From assembly GCF_009905375.1 (NCBI RefSeq), contig NC_133653.1, positions 70,380,920 through 70,444,919 of the forward strand: 64,000 nucleotides of DNA, written 5' to 3'. The stretch's first letter is position 1; every line of letters begins with the position of its first letter. Source of the DNA: Apium graveolens. Its lineage: Eukaryota > Streptophyta > Magnoliopsida > Apiales > Apiaceae. This document shows positions 47,086 to 56,300 of the stretch, in pieces. The position numbers and the translations under genes were made by a program. The notes under the pieces are model-generated. The model ran no database searches. It saw only the letters and a program-made list of their open reading frames with translations, and had not been told where the DNA came from.

Positions 47086-48729
47086 TTAAAATCTTGCACA
47101 AAGATAGGTAGCATACATGATATCAGGTCTACTTGCAGTTAGATAGAGTACTGAGCCAATCATACCTCTATAATCAGTAATATCTACTGATGTACCAGTA
47201 TCCTTATCCAATTTTGTTACAGTGGCCATATGAGTAGATGTACTTGAACAATCTTGCGTTCCAAACTTCTTCAACAAATTTCTGGTGTACTTAGACTGAC
47301 AAATAAAAGTTCCTTCTTCATTCTGCTTGACTTGAAGGCCCAGAAAATAACTAAGTTCTCCCATCATACTCATTTGATATCTTGACTGCATCAGCTTGGC
47401 AAACTTCTTACAAAGTTTGTCATTTGTAGAACCAAAAATGATATCATCAACATATATCTACACCAAAAGTAAGTCCTTTCCATGGTTGAGATAGAATAAA
47501 GTTTTGTCAATTGTCCCTCTGTTAAATCCACTTTCCAGAAGAAACTGAGCTAATGTCTCATACCATGCTCTTGGAGCTTGCTTAAGGCCATAAAGTGCTT
47601 TATCAAGCCTATAGACATGATTAGGAAATTTAGGGTCTATAAAGCCTGGAGGTTGTTCAACATATACTTTCTCTTCTAATTCTCCATTAAGAAAAGCACT
47701 TTTCACATCCATTTGAAAGACTGTAAACTTTTTGTGAGCAACATAAGCCAAAAATATCCTTATAGATTCCAATCTAGCAACTGGTGCAAATGTTTCATCA
47801 TAATCAATTCCCTCATGTTGAGAGTATCCTTTTGCAACCAGCCTTGCTTTATTCCTTGTAATTATGCCATCACTATCAGTTTTGTTTCTGAACACCCACT
47901 TTGTACCAACAACAGATCTGTTATTTGGTCTTGGCACTAGGGTCCAGACTTTGTTTCTTTCAAATTCATTTAACTCTTCCTGCATTGCTTGCACCCAATC
48001 AGCATCTTGAAGAGCTTCTTCCACTTTCTTTGGTTCAGTCTGAGAAAGAAAAGAATGATAGAGATATTCATTTGATGTAGCTGTTCTAGTTCTGACACCT
48101 GCATCAGGATTTCCAATAATTAAGTCAGGTGTATGTGCTTTAGTCCACTTCCTTACAGATGGAAGGTTATCTCTAGAACTGGATGCTCCCCCATGAGATT
48201 TGTTCTTTGGTCTTGGCACTAGGGTCCAGACTTTGTTTCTTTCAAATTCATTTAACTCTTCCTGCATTGCTTGCACCCAATCAGCATCTTGAAGAGCTTC
48301 TTCCACTTTCTTTGGTTCAGTCTGAGAAAGAAAAGAATGATAGAGACATTCATTTGATGTAGCTGTTCTAGTTCTGACACCTGCATCAGGATTTCCAATA
48401 ATTAAGTCAGGTGTATGTGCTTTAGTCCACTTCCTTGCAGATAGAAGGTTATCTCTAGAACTGGATGCTCCCCCATGATCCATGCTGTCTCCATCAACAT
48501 TTTCTGATGCTCCCCCTGAAATTATGCTCTCTGAGTTGGATCCTTCAGAATTTGAGTTTCCAGAAATATCAGAACATGAGTTTCCAGAATTATCAGAACT
48601 TGGCCAATCAGAACTTGATGAATCAGAACTTGAAGAGCCCGTTGTAGATTCTGATGCTTCTTGAGATGTGGTTGGATCTTCAATATGCTCCCCCTGCACA
48701 GGTGCATCTTGCATTGGCGTAGTCACCAC
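47086..48729 (-). pseudogene. pol: Ty1/copia reverse transcriptase (S2) with internal duplication
   Basis: The frame 48729-47458 begins with Ser/Asp-rich linker sequence. A tandem pair of 94-codon units follows ([11 protein letters not shown] to VPRP). The RT then reads [59 protein letters not shown] and [17 protein letters not shown] replaces Gln directly before IYVDDIIFGST, the YVDD active site. It continues to 47086 with MMGELSYFLGLQVKQ. The unit duplication is in frame and recent (see finding). One stop blocks the active site. Confidence 0.93.
47927..48490 (-). repeat. 282-bp tandem duplication in S2 pol
   Basis: Two adjacent copies, about 47927-48208 and 48209-48490, differ at about three positions over 265 compared by eye. 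The period, 282 bp, equals 94 codons, so the frame is kept. Confidence 0.9.
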
Positions 48730-49020
48730 AGTTTCAATAACATCAGAGTTTAATCCATCAGAGTTTGCAGTATCAGGTTTTAGACTGTCATGATTTAGAC
48801 TATTAGGATTTACAGAATCAGAATTTAAAACTTCATTTTCGAATCTCAGCTGATTATGATCATTGAAATCTTCAAGTCCAGTAATCTTCTTATCATCAAA
48901 AGAGACATTGATAGATTCTATGATAACCCTTGTTCTTAAATTGTAGACTCTGAAGGCTTTTGTGGAAAGTGGATATCCAACAAAAATTCCTTCATTAGCT
49001 TTTAGATCAAATTTGGATAG

Positions 49021-50169
49021 CTATTCAGGATGAGTCTTAAGAACAAAATACTTGCATCCAAATACATGAAAATACTTCAGATTTGGCTTCTTTTTCTTCA
49101 CCATTTCATATGGTGTCTTTCCATGCTTGTTGATAAGTGTTGCATTCTGAGTAAAACAAGCAGTCTGCACAGCTTCAGCCCAAAAATAGGTTGGTAACTT
49201 TGCTTCATCAAGCATAGTTCGTGTAGATTCAATAAGAGTTCTATTATTTCTTTCAACAACTCTATTTTGCTGTGGAGTTCCAGGAGCAGAGAATTCCTGC
49301 TTGATTCCATGGTCTTTGCAGAACTCTTCCATAATCAAATTCTTGAACTCAGTGCCATTATCACTCCTTATGATTTTCACAGAGTCTTTGACCAATTTAT
49401 CCAGTTGTTTGACATGATCAATCAAGATAGATGTAGTTTCACTTTTTGTGAGCAAGAAATACACCCATGTGTATCTGGTGAACTCATCCACTATGACCAT
49501 AGCATTTTTCTTCTTTCCAATAGACATGACATTCACTGGACCAAATAGATCAACATGTAGTAGGTGATAAGGCTCAAGAATTGAAGATTCAGTCTTGCTC
49601 TTGAATGAAGATTTTCTTTGTTTTGCCTTCTGACATGAATCACAAAGGCCATCAGGAGCAAATACTGATTTTGGCAGTCCTCTTACAAGATCTTTCTTGA
49701 CTAGTTCATTTATATTGTTGAAATTTAAATGAGAGAGTTTCTTGTGCCAATTCCAGCTTTCTTCAATTGATGCTCTACTTAACAGACAGATTGCAGAACC
49801 ATCAGAACTTGTTGAAAGCTTGGCTTCATAAATGTTACCATGCCTGTATCCTTTCAGAACAACTTTGCCTGTAGATTTGCTTACAACTTCACAGTGTTCT
49901 TCAAAGAAATCCACATGATAACCTATGTCACAGATTTGACTAACACTCAGTAAATTGTGTTTAAGTCCTGAGACAGGAGCTACTTTTTTAATGATGACAT
50001 TCCCACGATTGATATTGCCATATCCCAGAGTTTTTCCAATGTTGCCATCTCCATAAGAAACACCTGGGCCATCTTTCTCCACAAAGTCTGATAGCAGGGC
50101 TTTATTTCCAGTCATATGTCCTGAACATCCACTGTCCAGAACTAGGATGTTCTTCCTGTTGCCCTGCAA
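49021..50169 (-). pseudogene. pol: Protease and integrase of S2
   Basis: The frame opens with VLDSGCSGHMTGNKALLSDF, the aspartic protease active site (DSGCS). The pre-integrase zinc region is WHKKLSHLNFNNINELVKK with CDSCQKAKQRK. The integrase core has HVDLFGPVNVMS, IRSDNGTEFKN and GTPQQNRVVERNNRTL, giving D, D and E. The end, YFHVFGCKYFVLKTHPE, meets a stop at 49021 and then continues as [20 protein letters not shown]. All catalytic residues are present and 382 codons are open. Confidence 0.93.
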
Positions 50170-50181
50170 TCACAAAGACCA

Positions 50182-50950
50182 CTAATGATTAGTTTTAAGG
50201 ACCCAGACTTGCTTGGATCCTTTGGCCTTATTAAGTTTGTTAACATTTACAGCAGATTTAGCATCAGAGTTTATGTTAACAGTTTTCTTATCAGAATTTG
50301 CAATATCAGACTTTGCATCAGAACTTACACTAGAAGGAATAATGCTAACTTTCTTTAAAGAAGGTTTTATTTGATAATAATCATAGTACAAACTATGATA
50401 TTCCTTACAAGTATAAATGGAATGCCATAAACTACCACAATGAAAACAAGGTTTTTGTGGCTTATATCTAATAGACTTACTCTTAACTCCTGACTTTGAG
50501 GGTAAGGAGTTTATGTTCTTATTCTTCCTGCAAAAAGAAGCCAGATGATTAGAATTTCCACAGTTATGACATGTTTTTCTAGGAGCATTAGGAACAGGCT
50601 TATAATTGTTACTTTTGTTCACACCTTCCTTTCCATTCCTATTTTTCCTAGGTGGCTTTAACTTGTTTACATTTTTAACCTGTTTCAGCTTATGCTTAAG
50701 CTGCTTCTTAGTCATTAAGCCTATGTTAACTTCAGTTGGCTTATCCTGTTTAGGTTTGTCAGAAGTTAATTTCTCCTTAACTTCTGATTTCTCAATATCA
50801 GACTTTGCGGTTACAAACTTAACAGGATTTACCTTTGGTTTTTGTTTAACAACTATAGGCTCAGTTTCTACAGTTCCCTTATCATTCTTATCATCTCCAT
50901 AACCTAAGCCCTCTTTCCAGTTTCCACTACTTAACAAATTCTGAGTTGTT
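50182..50950 (-). pseudogene. gag: Gag C-terminal zinc-knuckle region (S2)
   Basis: This Lys-rich frame carries CHNCGNSNHLASFC and CFHCGSLWHSIYTC, two knuckle-like clusters (CX2CX4HX4C). NSDAKSDIANSDKKTVNINS follows and leads to the protease. A stop separates it from the protease frame at about 50170. The TCAGAACTT motif at 50318 encodes part of the Ser-Ser-Asp text. Confidence 0.8.
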
Positions 50951-51143
50951 CTGCCAGAGTTAGTCCAAGTCCTATAATCTCTCTTTCCTTTTCTAAATCA
51001 GTTTTTAGAGATTCATTCATTTTAAGTACTTCATCCCTAACATAAAAGGCATCATCTCTATCTTTCTGAGTTTGAAGGAACATGACTAACTCTTTTTCTA
51101 AATAATCATTCCTCTTTTTATAAGCAAGATTTTCAGAAGTTAA
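50951..51143 (-). other. Broken stretch between S2 gag parts
   Basis: About 190 bp in which the Gag frame is lost. Translated pieces look like a coiled coil of the Gag C-terminal half (EKELVMFLQTQKDRDD). Probably indels. Confidence 0.5.
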
Positions 51144-52508
51144 TCATTTACATGTTAAAGTTTGATCTCTATAACTAATGAACATAGTTTTAAGATATCT
51201 TCTCAACTCAGTAATATCATCAATATGAAAGGCATAAGTAGTTTGAGGTATCTTTAACTCAGCAGCATCAAAACTGCTATCAGTATTTGCCATTAAAGCA
51301 TAGTTCACCTCACTTTCAGAATCTGAAGTGTCTGTCCATCTTTTCTTCTTTGTGACATGTGCTTTGCCTTTGTCACTCTTCACTTTCTTGTAATCAGGAG
51401 ATATGTGGCCTTTCTCACCACAATTGTAGCTTTTGACAATTGAGTAATCTCTACTGTCAGACTTCCCTCCTTTGCCTTCAGATTTTCTGAAACCTCTCTT
51501 ATCAGAACTTGCACCTTTCCTGGAAAACTTCTTTCCCTTTCTGAATTTCCTGTATGCAATTCTTGTGATTCCTTTAACCATAAGAGCACACAGCTTCATC
51601 ATCTCTTCATCAGGATCCATCTCAGGTAAGCTTTCAGTTTCTGAGTCATCATCACTATCAGAACTTGATGACTCAGTATCAGACTTTGTGATGAGAGCTT
51701 TTCCCTTGCCTTTTCTTGAGGCAGCTACTTTGGGGACATCCTCCTCAGCCTTAAGAGCAACTTTCCTTGACTTTCTTCCATTCCTCTTGCTTCTTTGTTC
51801 CATCTCAAGTTCATGAGTCTTGAGCATCCCATAAATTTCATCAAGAGTTGTTTCATCAAGAACATAGTTGTCTCTTATAGTGGTGGCCTTCAAATCCCAA
51901 CTTTCAGGAAGAGCTAACAGAAATTTAAGATTTGAATCTTCAAGTTCATATTCCTTGTCCACTAGTGACAGATCATTCAAGAGTTTGACAAATCTGTCAT
52001 ATAATGCAGTTAATGACTTATCAGGTTTTGAGTCAAAGTGCTCATACTCTTGAGTGAGTATAGTCATCCTGTTCTTCTTAATTGAATCAGTTCCCTGACA
52101 TCTTGTTTCCAAGGCATCCCATATTTCCTTTGCAGTCTTGCAGTTGATTACCCTGTTTGACATGACATTATCAATGGCACTATGCAGCAAATGTCGTGCC
52201 TTTGTATCCTTAGCAATAGATGAGATATCTTCAGCTGTATATTCAATTTTCTCCTTTGGTACTATCTGTGCTGGCTGATCTGCAACTACAACAGAGAGAT
52301 TGGTTGACTTATGTGGTCCTTCATTGATTCTGTCAAGGTATTCTGGATCTGTAGCTTCCAAGAACATAGACATCCTCACCTTCCATATGGGATATTCAGA
52401 TGGTTTCAGTATGGGAACCCTAATAGTCTCATATCGATTATGGATTTGAGTCTTTGGAGGTTCTTCAGTTTTGGTGGGCTTGGTTAAAGTTTGTGTTTCT
52501 TCAGACAT
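51144..52508 (-). pseudogene. gag: Gag of S2, N-terminal 454 codons
   Basis: The ATG at 52508 lies 41 bases from the primer site. The N-terminus carries YETIRVPILKPSEYPIWKVR, then the capsid fold of copia Gag (CKTAKEIWDALETRCQGTDS, LYDRFVKLLNDLSLVDKEY, KFLLALPESWDLKATTIRD, LDEIYGMLKTHELEMEQRS), as in Sireviruses. An acidic Ser/Asp stretch follows, then a zinc knuckle SYNCGEKGHISPDYKK whose first and last Cys are lost (S and Y). It ends at a stop after LTCK. It is largely open and would have formed the particle. Confidence 0.88.
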
Positions 52509-52548
52509 GATTGTTTTTGGATCGTTTTTGTTTGTGTGTTAACAGATT

Positions 52549-52560
52549 GCTCTGATACCA
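52549..52560 (-). other. Primer-binding site of S2 (tRNA-Met type)
   Basis: Minus-strand TGGTATCAGAGC lies two bases inside the 5' LTR, complementary to the initiator tRNA-Met 3' end. Confidence 0.93.
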
Positions 52561-52562
52561 CT

Positions 52563-53169
52563 TGTTAGGTCACACACACTGTAGAAGGGGGTTGAATACA
52601 GTGTTTACTATAATCAAATGAAATATAAGAACTCAAGTAACAGAAAATAGATTTTATTCAACACACTAAACTCTGTTACAATATGGAACTCTCCTCTCTC
52701 AGTGATGAACAAATTATCACGAGAGCTGCTAGGGTTACAATGAATAATAATTTCGATTATGATAACACATATAGTGTAAACCCTATGCCTCTGTTTATAC
52801 ACTACATAGTTATAAGATAAAATTCTAATTGATATTGAATATAATTCTGCTTCCTAAAATATATCAATCAGTTATCTTTTCTTCCAAGTATTCTATTATT
52901 CATAGAATTCTTTCTTCATGCATATCTCTTATTATATATGTCTTGATCTTCTTTCCTTTCAATCAGCCGCCTTCCTTATCTGAAAGTCTCCTTAAGTCCT
53001 GATATTATCTCCTGATAACTTAAGTTCTGATAACTTAAGTTCTGATATCTTAAGTTCTGACTTCAGTATAAGTATTGATTTCTAGTTAAGTATTTATTTG
53101 TCCTGTTAAATAAGATCTGAAAACTAAACACAAATTATATGAGACATGACATCACAAATATATCTAACA
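52563..53169 (-). repeat. 5' LTR of S2, 607 bp
   Basis: TGTTAGGTCACAC to ATCTAACA, followed by CTGAC. Minus-strand TATAAACA lies near 52792-52799. Three AAGTTCTGA units lie at 53022, 53037 and 53052. Confidence 0.94.
52576..52604 (-). other. LTR inner-end stem-loop (S2, right copy)
   Basis: ACACTGTA at 52576-52583 pairs with TACAGTGT at 52597-52604. Loop GAAGGGGGTTGAA. It is unchanged from the left copy although the LTRs have diverged. Confidence 0.8.
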
Positions 53170-53375
53170 CTGACGATGCCATCTGATTATATACCAAAGA
53201 AAGAAGAAATGTCACTAAGTAATCCTAAAACTTATACTTTCCTATTCTAATCTGATCTAAATCCTAACACTACTCTTCCTTGTTGACTATTCATATCCTA
53301 GGTGATCTCCCTATCTTATCCTAGTCCTAATGTTCTTATTTTCAGGGACCAAACCTACAACTCTGAAGACAAACC
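53170..53375 (-). other. T2 leader next to 5' LTR, with start of the extra ORF
   Basis: This is the part of the T2 leader between S2 and the T2 5' LTR. It holds the minus-strand ATG at 53182-53180 that starts the 246-codon extra ORF. Next to the LTR edge TTGTCTTCAGAG only weakly resembles a Met-type primer site. Confidence 0.55.
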
Positions 53376-54162
53376 TGTAACGCCCTCCAGACCCGGGGTA
53401 TAAGTCTGGGGGTTACTAGCTAATCTCCAAACCTGTACAATCTGAATAATAATAACAATAAAATGTATCTAAACCCCTTTAACACTAACCAGGATCTTTT
53501 TAGGTTGAAGTATAAAAACAAGAACCACTAACTACTTTATTACAAACCAAATTTAAAATCTTACAAACTCTTATTATTACAAACTATTGTCTAACCAGTT
53601 TTAAACTAATTTTATTTTTTTATTCAAACACACACACAAACTATCTACACTCCACCTGTTCGAGCAACTCAAAGCTTTCTTCCTAGATTGGGATCAACAC
53701 CTTGGGTATGAGAGGATCCCGAGGCTTGACCCGCTTCTTTACCACTCGAGTCCTGATGGGTTTCATATTCCTTCTTAACTGATAATAATAAGGTGAATAA
53801 CAACAAAAAGGTGGTGAGCCAAAATTGCTCAACAAGTCCGCAAAAATAAATAGTGTTAAAGCTGTTTAAATGTATCGGTAATTTGGGTACATCTGCAAAG
53901 ATATAACCCTACGAGAATAGAAAGAAGGCCACTGCTGGCGAGTACAAAGGAATTAAACTGGACACAAGTTCGCATCTATACCCTGCTGATCATCCAGGAT
54001 ACAGTGCAAATCTATATTTCACTATATAGATCCAATCGGGCACCCAGACACTACGGCCCATCTCAAGGATCCGATTATGTCCCGGTCCTTAAGATTAAGT
54101 AAAGCTTAATCCCTAAAATATCATTATCCAGTCCATGGAGTAGCAACCAGAACAATCGGTAT
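53376..54162 (-). repeat. 5' LTR of T2, inner 787 bp
   Basis: TGTAACGCCCTCC onwards matches 32522 onwards (and the inverted T1 end at 7244) until CAATCGGTAT, where the Tat LTR begins. The remainder must lie past 64000. Confidence 0.9.
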
Positions 54163-54710
54163 TGTTATGGATAAAAAACTAATATATATAATTGTTGTAT
54201 TTAGTACTAAGGAACGTGAGCTTCAAGGCTCGATTTGACTGCTCTTGTAGTTTCGTGACTCAATCTGCCTTAACAAGATGCCTACGTACCTTGCTGATTG
54301 CCAAGGATCAAGTCAAAAAACGTAGTTCTTGGTTTGTGGGGTGAGGCCCCTTATATAGATGTGGGAGTCCTTGAATTGGACTTGGTATAGGAGACTTGGT
54401 GGACAAGCCTCTGAATTAGGATAGACTTAGGAGTCCTAGGAAGTAGGAAGCTGATTCCTTATCCTTTTAGGTCCCCTTGAGGCTAATCTATAAGGATTTA
54501 TATCCTTATCGGGACTCTTCTCAATAGCTGATTTTTCCCTTATTAATTAATTACGAAATTAATTAATAATCAGGGCTTTTGGGCCTTTTTTATTCCACCA
54601 GGCCTGATCTGGTCCATCAGGCTTAACCTTTCTGGTCTGAATATTATACATCTTATTATTGGTCCTAGCAGCCCATTAATTATAAAATTAGGACTTATTT
54701 ATCCCTATCA
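54163..54710 (-). repeat. 3' LTR of Tat element, 548 bp
   Basis: TGTTATGG to CCCTATCA, the latter directly next to a polypurine tract. A minus-strand TATATAA at 54351-54358 is the likely promoter, so U5 plus R is short. No gene. Confidence 0.88.
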
Positions 54711-54723
54711 TTTGCCCCCCAAC
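54711..54723 (-). other. Polypurine tract of Tat element
   Basis: Minus-strand GTTGGGGGGCAAA abuts the LTR start TGATAGGG. Confidence 0.85.
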
Positions 54724-54854
54724 TTTTGGGAAACATTGATTAGGTTTCGCGGAAGTTAAATCTATTCGTTCCCTTATAGGGTTTCGTTTTACGTAAAGTG
54801 TGGAGCGACCTACACATTTACAATGAATCTTCCTTTTATTCAGAAATTATCTTA

Positions 54855-55310
54855 ATTTCCAGGAATTTTTCCCTAATTTTCTGGGATTTTTCCTAATTTT
54901 CTGGGATTTTTCCCTAATTTTCTGGGATTTATCCTTAATTTCTGGATTTTTCCCTTAATTTTCTGGGATTTATCCTTAATTTCTGGATTTTTCCCTTAAT
55001 TTCTGGAATTTATCCTTTATTTCTGAAAATATTAACATTTTTCAGAAAATATTTAAGGAATTTTTCCTATTTTCCTGGATTTTTTCCCTAATTTCTGGGA
55101 TTTATCCTTTAATTTTATGGATTTATTCCTTATTTCTGAATATATTAACATTTTTCAGAAATTATTTAAGGAATTTCCTTATTTTTCTGGATTTTTTCCC
55201 TAATTTCTGGGATTTATCCTTTAATTTTCTGGATTTATTCCTTATTTCTGAAAATATTAACATTTTTCAGAAATTATTTAAGGAATTTCCTTATTTTTTT
55301 GTAATTTTCC
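54855..55310. repeat. Tandem repeats in Tat 3' region, ~21-bp and ~113-bp periods
   Basis: Units like CCCTAATTTTCTGGGATTTT repeat about every 21-24 bp. A longer unit containing TTCTGAAAATATTAAC starts at 55021, 55134 and 55246, a period of 112-113 bp. Tat elements are known for variable tandem repeats here. The poly-pyrimidine run CTTCC(T)n follows to 55370. Confidence 0.85.
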
Positions 55311-55378
55311 AGGATTTTTTCTTCCCTTTTTCTTCCTTTTTTCTTCCTTTTTTCTTCCTTCTTTTTTTTATATACAAT

Positions 55379-55855
55379 TTTCGACCAGGAATCCATTCGA
55401 CCAGGATCCTGGTCGAATTAACCTCCATATTGCCCTGGTCGACAGCCTTTCGAGCAGGAGTATTTCGAGCAGAAGTCCTGGTCGAATTTCGGCCAGGATT
55501 TTTTCCCTTTTTTTTTTTTTTTGTCGACTAGGATGTTTTCGACTAGGATTTTCGTCCCTTTCGGTCAGGATCTCCATTTTTGACCGAATTAACCATCAAC
55601 TTGTGCCTTGATCGAAGCTTTTTTGAGCAGGATTGATTCGACCAGGAATATATATTGTCTCCTGGTCGACAGGGTCAAGGAACTAATTCTATTCTGGTAT
55701 TTTGGTCGAAGGAATATCATTTTTGACCAAGAATTTTGGTCAGAATTCCTTTCTTGACCGAATTAGCTTCTTTTATCAGCCCTAGTCGAGGGAAATTCGA
55801 ACTCAGAACATTCGACCAGGATTTCTCTGTGCTTTCTGGTCGACAGGGCCAAGAA
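55379..55855. repeat. TCGACCAGGA motif array in both orientations
   Basis: TTCGACCAGGA and its inverse TCCTGGTCGAA, with variants (TCGAGCAGGA, TCGACTAGGA, GGTCGACAGGG), occur well over ten times. Two copies meet head to head as a perfect 24-bp palindrome at 55395-55418 (arm ATTCGACCAGGA). CG steps are kept. The short frames crossing it are by-products. Confidence 0.85.
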
Positions 55856-56162
55856 CGTATGCATGTATATAAATTTTTGTACACACTTGGATTTAGGCCC
55901 CTTATGCTGGGCTAAAACTTGGGCCCATTTTAACTGGGCTCATTCTCTTACTGGGCTTCACAGGCCTTTCAATTGGGCCTCTAATTCTGGGCTTTCAATT
56001 TGGGCCAACATTTTGGGTTCAGGCCAAAAAAATTTTTTATCTTAGTGGGACTTCTTTTCCACCCCTAAAATCATTTGGGCCTCTTTCAACACTTGGGCCC
56101 TTAACTGGGCTTTTGTTTTCTAAACCCAAACTCCAAATTACTCTAGGATTGTTTCTGGATTC

Positions 56163-56175
56163 TTCCAGAATCTTC
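56163..56175 (+). promoter_or_regulatory. Perfect heat-shock element match, distal
   Basis: TTCCAGAATCTTC fits TTCnnGAAnnTTC exactly, 115 bp upstream of the TATA box. Confidence 0.45.
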
Positions 56176-56224
56176 AAAAAAACTCAAGTTTTTCTCTTAA
56201 TTTTTCCAGGAATTTTCTGGATAA

Positions 56225-56237
56225 TTCCAGAACCTTC
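56225..56237 (+). promoter_or_regulatory. Perfect heat-shock element match, proximal
   Basis: TTCCAGAACCTTC fits TTCnnGAAnnTTC exactly, 53 bp upstream of the TATA box. Confidence 0.45.
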
Positions 56238-56290
56238 TTATTTTTGGGCTCAAATGGGCTTTTTGAGGCCCAAATCCCCTTCTTCTTGGC

Positions 56291-56300
56291 TATAAAAAGG
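56291..56300 (+). promoter_or_regulatory. TATA box of antisense gene
   Basis: TATAAAAAGG lies 145 bp before the ATG at 56436. Transcription should start near 56320-56330, in a pyrimidine-rich stretch (CCTCACACCTCTC). Confidence 0.7.

Larger units (their letters stand above)
41688..53169 (-). mobile_element. Sirevirus-like Ty1/copia element S2, 11.5 kb
   Basis: Two LTRs (41688-42307, 52563-53169) and a perfect CTGAC duplication (41683-41687, 53170-53174) bound it. From right to left: Met-type primer site, gag, zinc-knuckle region, protease, integrase, RT, RNase H, a spacer, a long extra ORF, polypurine tract. Integrase before RT makes it Ty1/copia. Size, Gag type and the long ORF after pol point to the Sirevirus (SIRE/Maximus) lineage. 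By eye the LTRs differ at roughly 40 of 600 positions. It sits in the extra ORF of T2. Confidence 0.92.
32522..54162 (-). mobile_element. Tekay/Del-type Ty3/gypsy chromovirus T2, interrupted
   Basis: On the minus strand the visible parts are the 5' LTR (53376-54162, cut), a leader with an extra ORF (53170-53375 plus 40513-41687), gag-pol (35954-40512) and a 3' LTR (32522-35933). It is the same family as T1. Two younger elements split it: S2 at 41688-53169 in the leader and a Tat element at 54163 in the 5' LTR. The outer flank at the left is TCAAG. Its partner is beyond 64000. gag-pol has stops and frameshifts, and the polypurine/LTR junction carries an 18-bp deletion. Confidence 0.88.
55908..56260 (+). 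promoter_or_regulatory. Array of 12 TGGGCY sites upstream of the antisense gene
   Basis: TGGGCC or TGGGCT starts at 55908, 55920, 55935, 55952, 55974, 55988, 56001, 56076, 56094, 56106, 56245 and 56255, all on the plus strand. TGGGCY is the plant site II element bound by TCP factors. The array ends 35 bp before the TATA box. Confidence 0.6.
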
